In this document: in pieces, positions 50,901 to 60,636 of the stretch
How positions within the stretch are numbered: position 1 is the first letter of the stretch
Layout: each line of letters opens with the position of its first letter
Notes under the pieces: generated by a model
What the model was told of the DNA's origin: nothing
What the model saw: the letters and a program-made list of their open reading frames with translations, nothing else
Databases searched by the model: none
Source of the DNA: Reticulitermes speratus
Lineage: Eukaryota; Arthropoda; Insecta; Blattodea; Rhinotermitidae
Assembly: GCA_021186555.1 (NCBI GenBank)
Contig: JAJKFL010000012.1
Span: 3,899,894 to 3,963,893, forward strand
Reading direction: 5' to 3'
Length of the DNA: 64,000 nucleotides
Program-made: the position numbers and the translations under genes

Positions 50901-53900
50901 TGCCGGGACCTGAAAAGCTGGCTCGCATGGAAGTCGAGCGTTCTTTTCTCTAGGTACGAGTTTCGCAGAAACTGCTTTAACTCTGGCCAGTTATCAAAAT
51001 TCCTATGTATTATCGCCGTACGTGGCTCTCCACTAATGCGAGTCAAGACAAACTTGTACAGTGTGTCCTCCTGATTTGGATTTATCACGGAAAACGCTGT
51101 GTCCACGTTCCCTACAAAAGCCAAAACTTCATTTTTGTCCCCCTTAAAAGGTGGAATTAACTTGAGGGCGTCCCCTATACTAATATACCCTTCTGCCATC
51201 GTGCGTAACCTATCGGTATCTGCAACCTGGGTGCTGGAACTAGGGGATGAGACTGACATGGATACTTGAGCAGGGACTTACCTCTGCGTCGCTCTCCTAG
51301 CCGTCCGTTCACGCTTCCCGCAGTACTCGGAAGCCTGGCAGGTCCCTCGATGATCACTGCGCCTCCTCCCGCTTCCTGGGTCGGTTGCCTCGTTTCTGCG
51401 GCGGTCCGCGTCGTCTTCCACCGGCCTGCTACCTGGTTCGATGCCTCGTTCTGTAGATTCACGCTCCTCCACCACCCCACATCTGACACCAAGAAGACGT
51501 TATGTTGTATCCCGGCTCGTGCCCGGAGCCCTGCGACGACGTATCGTGGATGTTGTCGTGCTCGGCGAAGGCCCTCTGTAGCGAGCTCAGGCAGGAACGT
51601 CGAATAAGTGGTGGTGGCCGTGAAGTGTTTAGCAAGGAAAAGAGCTGTTTCCTTTAAAATGCTTTATTTCCAGAGACTTGAGGTTCCAGTTTAGTACCCG
51701 GGAGGGTCAGGCCCAGTGTGACGAGTCGCGAGCAAGGCCGCCCACGGCCTGCGTTCCTTGATGCGTAATCGTCACCACAGCAGACAAGAAGACAAGAGAA
51801 GAGAATGTGGGGCGCAACCCACTGGTATATATCTCGTGCGCTGGGCGTGGCCCCCTCCAAAGAAATCACTCGTCACGAGTTACATATTCATATTTCTTTC
51901 TCGTTAATTCCCCCAAAAGCAATGTCCAGAACTGACTCACACTGGCGTGAGTAGGCCGACCCTTGAACGGTCCGGGGTTCACCCGACCAAGTCAGTCTCA
52001 TGTGATGCTGAGGCAAGGAGGAATTATCGAGTTACATGTTTATACATTTCAAAACTCTTATAGCAAAATATACCCAAAACAACCTTAACTTAATAGCACT
52101 TTAACAAAATAATCATATACATTGCCATATATAACACCTCCCCCCATTAATTATAAGGTCAATTTACACTTCAATTGAACTTGACTCTAAAAATAGGATT
52201 TAACTGTTCTTGGTCTAAGGGACCTTCCAGTTGGGGTTTCCTCTCCCAAGGATTGAGTGGATTCGTGGAGTGGGATAGCTTCAGGTCTCGCAGCTAAACT
52301 TTCTTTACTGGTTTTAACAGTTTTGCTTGCAGGGTTTCCTAACCCACTGGAGTCTGCTAGGGGTGTTATCTCCCTGACTGGTGCAGGTAGTGCTTTAGGT
52401 AGGCTGGTACGTCGCCAGCGGTGTCGAATGCATGTACGTAGCTTATACAGGACATACATTACAATTATTAGAAGAATAATATACACTGTCACAGAATAAG
52501 ATACATGACTTATAGTATGACGGTTCTTCCACTCCTGTTCCCTTACTTCTTTTTCCAATTCAGAAATCTTAAAACTAGCATATCTCAAATCATCTAAATG
52601 TGAAACAATTGGTTTAGACTTAATATCTAAAGGTACATGACTAACATTCAGTTTGATACTCATTTCTTCGCAACAGTCAAATTTGAGTGGGATTTGCGTG
52701 AGCAAATCTCCTCCCTTCAAGGATGAGTTACTTGTTACGGTGGTGCTGGTCTGTAGCACCGCAGAGGTACTATACCCCTTGCACCCACTGTCTATGCTTA
52801 GTTTACCTACTCCCTTTAACATTACATCAATGGGTTCCTTATCATTACAAAGTATAGTCACACTGTCCGTACCTGGTGCAAAATATATCCACTGATTATT
52901 CACTAGTTGTACCCACACAGTGTTCGTGAGTTCCACTACTCTGGTCTCACAACTTTTAGGTATCCCCTGTCTGGCCTGTATAAGTTTGACAGCACAAGAT
53001 TCTCGCAAATGGCTAGACATTAACGGATGTTTCTGCTTACATATATATGAATTGAAATCCATGGTTTTACAAAGACCGAACTCCTCTTCAGTCAGCATGA
53101 AATAATATTGTCTCGCCTGATCGAGACATAAAATGGACTCAGCGGTATCAATATACAAGAATCGCTTCGATCCAAGTGCTACTGGTATGGGTGTCAACCT
53201 AAATATTTTAAATGTCCCTCTGTTCACCAACGGTAGTGTAATCACATATCCTAGTATTCCTTCACTCAGGTAGATGTGCACTTCACAGAGTCTATAGAGT
53301 AGATTGGTAGAGTCCTTGCTCAGGGGAAAGGGTGTGATGGTGTCCTTAGGGAAGGACGGGGCGCTACGTATCAGGGCATCAATCAAGAGGCTAGGGGGTA
53401 CCACCTGAGGTTGCAGAATTCCCTTCCTCGCATTCACTATGCTATCAATTAATATATCCAGATTCCTCTGCAACGTATTCAAGGCTTCGGTTACCCGTGC
53501 AATATGGCTCTCTACAGTAATCTTGGCTAACAAAGTGTTAGTAACACGTGTGCCCGCAGACACAACTGATTCCACGTATGCCTTGACTTGCATTAATCCT
53601 TCCTTCACCTTGGCCTCATTATATTCCAGGTCCGAAAGAGTTTCGTTAATGGCACCCAAAGAAGATTTTACCACAGTCAACTGCTGCTTCATAAGATGAG
53701 TCATGCTCTCTGAATTTTCCTCAAAATGGCGAATCTGTTCATTATAATACTGTGCATCCTCATCATCCATCGTGCCAAAAAGTATTTTACTAACCTCTCC
53801 AATAAAATTAAATGCCCCTCTCCTCACGCGTCTCTTACTTTGCTTATGTTCAGTAATATCAAGTAACAGTTTCTCAGTACGTTGCACCTGGTAAAGTTTT

Positions 53901-56900
53901 CCCCTGGCGATATCATGAAAATAATTACATTCCGTCCAGTTCTTAATTTCTACTTCCTGACATATAGTGTTTATGTGCTTAATATATTGTTCAACTGCGG
54001 CGGACTGATCTGTTGTTTGTTCAAGGTTCACGTACACCACAGTTTTCCAGTGCGTATTGTATAAACTTGCCTGACCTCTGTTTTCGAAGTAAATACCTGG
54101 AGACTCATGGTATAGCTCCACTGAGTAACCTAATTCACTGGCGCTGGAAGCCAAATCCTTAGCTATTAACATCCACAACGTTAGGGTTGCCAGCATTTTC
54201 ACCCTGATTCCCATCTCTGAAACAAGTAAACACCCATTTTTTTTTTTTAACTAACTTAAACTGTAACTAGTTTTCCTAAAAGCTAACTGCGCTGACCTAC
54301 AGTCTTAGTAGAACGGTTTTACCCTGTTTATATGCACTTTCTGCACCTTCTTCCCCTTCTTTATAGTCACATTTACCCTGTCTATCGCCACAACTTCATA
54401 TGGCCCTATCCACTGTGAACTAAGTTTTCTTGATCTTCCACGTCTCACAGTCTCATCATACAGCAGTACTTTGTCTCCCACACGAAGCTCCATACTCTCG
54501 GTTTTCTTGTCATATTGCTCCTTACTCCTCGTCTTGCTCGAGAGCAAATTTTCCTTGGCAACCTGGTGGGCTGTTTGTAGCCTACTTTTAAGTTCTGCCA
54601 CATAATCATCGTAGGAGTATTGCGGACTTGGTTGGTCCTTTAGCGCGGAAGGTAAAGTGGACGTGTGACCAAAAACTAACTCAAAGGGTGTGTAGCCCGT
54701 GGCTGTGTGTTCTGTGGTGTTGTACGCGAACATGGCAAAGGGCACCCACTCATCCCAGTTTGTTTGATCTTCCCGCACGTAATGCCTCAAGTATTCCGCT
54801 AGTACGCGGTGACTTCTCTCAAGTCCTCCGTTCGACTCCGGGTGGAACGCGGTAGTCTGTATCTTCTTAATCCTGAGTAACTTACACGTGCTCTTAAACA
54901 CATCACTGAGAAAGTTGGAACCCTGGTCAGTTAAGACCGTACTCGGTGTGCCATACTTTAAAATTACTTGCGTAGCAAATTCCCTGGCTACCGTCTCCGC
55001 GTCCTGTTGCCCTATGGGGACTCCTATTACGTACTTACTCAAGTCATCCTGGAAGGTCAAAATGTATTTGTTACCTTTCTGGGTTACGGGCAATGGTCCA
55101 ACAATGTCTAGACTACATCTTTCAAATGGGAGTCCTGCGGTAGTTGTTATCTCCATTGGAGCTTTCTTTCGGGGTTTCAATACCTTATTCAGCTGGCAGC
55201 TTCGGCATTTCTTAACGTACTCCTCAATTTCCTGCCTCATGTTTGGCCAGGAGTAACGCGACTTAATCGCCCTATATGTCTTATTCATACCCTTATGGCC
55301 GCCTATTGGCGCATCATGAAATTCATAAAGAATCTGCCTCCTTGTTTCCTCGTCCAATTCTCTGTTCTGTGGCTTCTCTTTGCTCACGCTACCTATCCTA
55401 CTGAGCGCGTCAGCGTTAGTGTTCGACGATCCCTTTTTGTATGCTATCTCATAGTCGTACTCTTCCAGCTGGAGTCTCCATCTCAGCAACCTCGATCCGG
55501 GGTCCTTCACGTTCATAACCCACGTTAGGGGTTTATGATCGGTAACTATCTTAAATTTGCGACCGTACAGGTAGGGTCGGAAATACTTCACTCCCCAGAT
55601 AATGGCAAGGAGCTCCTTTTCACTCGTGCTGTAGTTAGCTTCGGCCTTATTAAGACTACGACTAGCATAGGCTATCGGTAGATCCTTCCCAACCACGCCC
55701 TGAGACAACACGGCTCCTAGCCCTTCGTTGCTCGCATCTGTCGTTAAAATAAATTCCCTCGCAAAGTCAGGATACTGCAAAATGGGTTGAGTAGTTAATC
55801 TTGATTTCAATTTCTGGAATGCATTTTCTTGATCCTCCGCCCATTCAAATTTTGCGTCCTTCTTCAACAACTTATGTAGGGGTGACGCAATCCTGCTAAA
55901 GTTCTGAATGAACTTCCTATAGTAACCTGCCATCCCAAGAAATGCTTTCAACTGTCTTGCGGTACTGGGGATTGGAAACTTGTCTAAAGCGTTCACCTTG
56001 GCTGGGTCCGGCTTTACCCCATTTTCAGTAATCACATGCCCGAGGTAACTCACCTCTTTGCGGAGAAATTCGCATTTCTCTGGCTGAAGCTTCAATTTGT
56101 ACCGCCTTAATCTGCCCAGAACTTCCCTCAGTTTAGTATCATGCTCGGCAAGCGACGTGGCGTAAACCACTATGTCATCCAAAAATGCAAAGCAACGGGT
56201 TCCAGTCAACCCACTAAGTACTGAGTTCATCATGCGCTGAAACGTTGCTGGGGCCGTCTTTAACCCGAAGGGGAGTCTCCGATACGCCCAATGACCCTGT
56301 TTGGTACTGAACGCGGTTTTCTCTCGATCCCCTTCTTCTAATTCAATTTGGTGATATCCCATCACCATATCCAGGCAGGAGAAATATTTCGACTGCCCGA
56401 GTTGATCTAAAATTTCTGTAATGTCCGGTAGTGGGTATGCGTCCCCTACTGTCCTTTCATTTAACTTCCTAAAATCCACTACAAGTCGCCAGCGCTTTTC
56501 TCCATTGACTCCCCCTTTCTTTGGTACAACCAAAATCGGACTATTCCACGGGGAATCGCTTTCTTCAATGATCCCTTCACGCAACAGCTTCGTAACCTGT
56601 CTATCTACTTCCACCTTTTGGGACTCAGGAATTCTGTAGGGTCTTGTATTTATGGGGGCGGTCCCTGGCACCACGTTTATTGAATGCTTTACGGCATCGG
56701 TGCAGCTTAGTCGATCGCCCTCTATATAAAAAACATCTGGGTAGTCAGCGCATACTTTTCTAAGGGACTCCTGTTCTTCGGGGTTGAGGTGTTCTGTTCT
56801 CAGTTGCTCCCAAACCCTTTCGTCCCTACACTTGCTGTTCCTCTTTTGAGTGTTCTCTGACGCCTCTACCGTTTTCTCATCCATGTATTCTTCTACGGAA

Positions 56901-59900
56901 ACCACGGGTGCCACTATTTTCATTTCTTCGTCCCTAGTATTTAGTATACTAGTTACTACATGTCCATCAGCAACCCGTGCCAAACATCCGGCCATGTACA
57001 CCCCTTCCTGAATCTCCCGTTTCTCAACCAGTCCTTCACGGACCGTACTTCCTGCGGTAACCGGTAATTTTACAATTACCTCGGATCGCTTTGGCAGTGT
57101 TATCATTCCTACGGTGCTGTTTTTCCCTTCTAACTCATTACTTTCCTCTCTGTTGCTAATCAAATTCTTCCGCACCTCGCGCTCCTTGTACCGAAACGTC
57201 AAGGTCCTTGTTCTATAACAAATCCGCGCCTGTGCCTGGCGGAGAAAATCTCTCCCCAAAATGCCGTCACACTTTATATCAACTTGGTCACTCACTAACT
57301 GGAAAGTGCATGGAATTTCCATTTTCCCTTCTAGTATCTTGGTTCGTATCCCGCCATGGGTTTCAATTACTGAACCATCTACCGCTTTAATTCTAACCTT
57401 TTCCCTAGGGTTAAACTCCGCGGTTTTCGCTACATTTTCTGTTTTCAACAAGCTCACATCTGCCCCACTGTCCAGAAGTAGGTACAGCCTTCTCTTGTTG
57501 CTCACATCCAAGTCCAAGCTAACATACTCACAGCGGTGATTATTAATGCAACCCACTGAATACAGGCGACTACCGGGTTTCTGTTCCCCATCACTTGTGT
57601 CTTCCTTTTTCTTAGGGGGTTTCTTACAGTGCCTAGCTATATGCCCCTTTTCCCCGCAACGGAAACACGTAAACCTTTGACTATTTTCTGTCCTCTTGAC
57701 TTCTATGGGGTTTACTCTAACCTCCCGTTTTTCTCTGCTGAAACACTTACTGCTCACATGACCCATCTTCCCACATGAACTGCACCTATTCGGGGCGGGT
57801 CCCTCGCCCTTGTACCTGTCCTGTTTGGATACAATGGCACTTTCCTCTACCAGAGCGGTTTCTGCTATCTCATCAAAGTTCCTATAGTTCCTACTTCTAA
57901 CTATGGTCTGGATTCTGTCTGAATGTAAACCTTGAACAAAGCAAATGTTCCTTAACCTATCAGATAAATCAAGAATCCCTTCTCTTGCTCCCTCCGTACT
58001 ATCTAACAGAGCAGCATCACGAAATTGTGAACCCAGTGTCTGAATTCTTTGTATCCATTCCGACACTCTTTCGTCCTTTCCTTGCCGGGACCTGAAAAGC
58101 TGGCTCGCATGGAAGTCGAGCGTTCTTTTCTCTAGGTACGAGTTTCGCAGAAACTGCTTTAACTCTGGCCAGTTATCAAAATTCCTATGTATTATCGCCG
58201 TACGTGGCTCTCCACTAATGCGAGTCAAGACAAACTTGTACAGTGTGTCCTCCTGATTTGGATTTATCACGGAAAACGCTGTGTCCACGTTCCCTACAAA
58301 AGCCAAAACTTCATTTTTGTCCCCCTTAAAAGGTGGAATTAACTTGAGGGCGTCCCCTATACTAATATACCCTTCTGCCATCGTGCGTAACCTATCGGTA
58401 TCTGCAACCTGGGTGCTGGAACTAGGGGATGAGACTGACATGGATACTTGAGCAGGGACTTACCTCTGCGTCGCTCTCCTAGCCGTCCGTTCACGCTTCC
58501 CGCAGTACTCGGAAGCCTGGCAGGTCCCTCGATGATCACTGCGCCTCCTCCCGCTTCCTGGGTCGGTTGCCTCGTTTCTGCGGCGGTCCGCGTCGTCTTC
58601 CACCGGCCTGCTACCTGGTTCGATGCCTCGTTCTGTAGATTCACGCTCCTCCACCACCCCACATCTGACACCAAGAAGACGTTATGTTGTATCCCGGCTC
58701 GTGCCCGGAGCCCTGCGACGACGTATCGTGGATGTTGTCGTGCTCGGCGAAGGCCCTCTGTAGCGAGCTCAGGCAGGAACGTCGAATAAGTGGTGGTGGC
58801 CGTGAAGTGTTTAGCAAGGAAAAGAGCTGTTTCCTTTAAAATGCTTTATTTCCAGAGACTTGAGGTTCCAGTTTAGTACCCGGGAGGGTCAGGCCCAGTG
58901 TGACGAGTCGCGAGCAAGGCCGCCCACGGCCTGCGTTCCTTGATGCGTAATCGTCACCACAGCAGACAAGAAGACAAGAGAAGAGAATGTGGGGCGCAAC
59001 CCACTGGTATATATCTCGTGCGCTGGGCGTGGCCCCCTCCAAAGAAATCACTCGTCACGAGTTACATATTCATATTTCTTTCTCGTTAATTCCCCCAAAA
59101 GCAATGTCCAGAACTGACTCACACTGGCGTGAGTAGGCCGACCCTTGAACGGTCCGGGGTTCACCCGACCAAGTCAGTCTCATGTGATGCTGAGGCAAGG
59201 AGGAATTATCGAGTTACATGTTTATACATTTCAAAACTCTTATAGCAAAATATACCCAAAACAACCTTAACTTAATAGCACTTTAACAAAATAATCATAT
59301 ACATTGCCATATATAACACCAGATAGATTGATCACACCCTGGAAAGTAAAATGGGAACAAATAGTAAAACTTTAGTCCTAAAAATGGTTTGTCTCATTAA
59401 TCCCTCCCTGTTAGAAATATTCCAGAAATTTCAGGTCTCACTTTTATCAGATTTGGTATAAGGAAACCAATGATCAGTTATGTGTTTACAGTTATTCTTT
59501 GTTGCTGTAAATTAAGTATATGTCAGGTGTACATATTTATGCACATAACATTGATGAGTGTTTGGAAGATATATGAGTAGACAGGAGGATATTATTAAAA
59601 AGTATCTTAAATAGGTTGGGAGGGCGTGGACTGGATTATCTTGCTCAGGATAGGAGCCCGTGCTGGGCTGATTGAAGATGGTGATGAACCTTTATGTTCC
59701 TTAAATGTGGAGAATATGAGATTAGAAGCTACATAACTTCTTAAGAAGGATTCTGCTCCAGAGGGTTAGAATGATTAGTGTGTTTGCCCTCAGGTCATTC
59801 TGCGCTTCACACAGGCCAGCACAGAAGATCAGCGGTGAGGTGCTACTGGAAGTGGACAAAAGCGCTACTTGTACCATATGTTGTGATGATGTTCATCCTA

Positions 59901-60603
59901 GGAACTGCCTGTCAACCCTGTGGGCCCCATGTTGTAGTAGCAATGCATGGTTCCACAGAGATTGTGTTCAGAGGCTAGCTTTGAGTGCTGGCTACTTTTT
60001 TAAGTGCCCTCTTTGTAATAACAAGACTATATTTCAGAAAGCCATGTTGGATTTTGGTATTTATATACCTGAGCAAGATGCTGCCTGGGAGCTGGAGCCA
60101 AATGCTTTCCAAGACCTTCTGCATCGGCATAATCGCTGTGATGCAAAACATTGTGTCTGTCCAGAGGGACGTTCCCATGCAATGGTTGGAACACGCTGGG
60201 AACTTGTGCTGTGTAGGTATTGTGGCGCACAGGGCATTCATGTTGGATGTGGTGACTTGAAGTGGTCAAACCCAGAGTGGGAGTGTGACGAATGTACAGT
60301 GATGCTTCAGCAGGCGCAGGAGTGGGGTGACACGGACAGTGATGAACAGCGTGATCCATCACCTGCCAGTGTTAACCAGGTTCCTGCCAAGCGAAAGCGA
60401 TGGTATTTTAAAGGGAGTGGAAGACGACACAGGGCAAAATATCGTAAACAATGTGTACTTAATTCATCGCCTCATCCTCACCCTTCTTCATCCGAAATTC
60501 CAGTAATGCCCGAGGGTGGACCTAGTGCAATGACAGATGATCCTGTCTCCTCTCCTACACCCATCGCAGTGATTGAGGTCAGTGATGATGATATTATAGA
60601 GAT

Positions 60604-60636
<33 letters not shown>

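Larger units (their letters stand above)
44308..59317 (-). mobile_element. Tandem env-bearing Ty3/gypsy retroelement (LTR-int-LTR-int-LTR)
   Basis: Three 644-bp LTRs at 44308-44951, 51492-52135 and 58674-59317 enclose two internal regions of 6540 and 6538 bp. Both encode complete gag-pol and env. The outer flanks share ACCA (44304-44307 and 59318-59321), a fit for the 4-bp target duplication of gypsy-type integrases. A 3-bp reading with TG-starting LTRs is also possible. By eye the two units differ at five substitutions and a T14/T12 run, and I saw no LTR difference. It lies antisense in the last visible intron of the PHF7-like gene. A single insertion enlarged by LTR-LTR recombination explains the order best; collapse or duplication by the assembler is the main alternative. 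Confidence 0.93.

Noticed and set aside
51175-51607. Frames of 105 and 113 codons at the gag-pol 5' end and LTR border (also 58357-58789)
   Set aside because: They overlap leader, primer site and LTR in other frames, and lack any domain. They are shadows of the retroelement.
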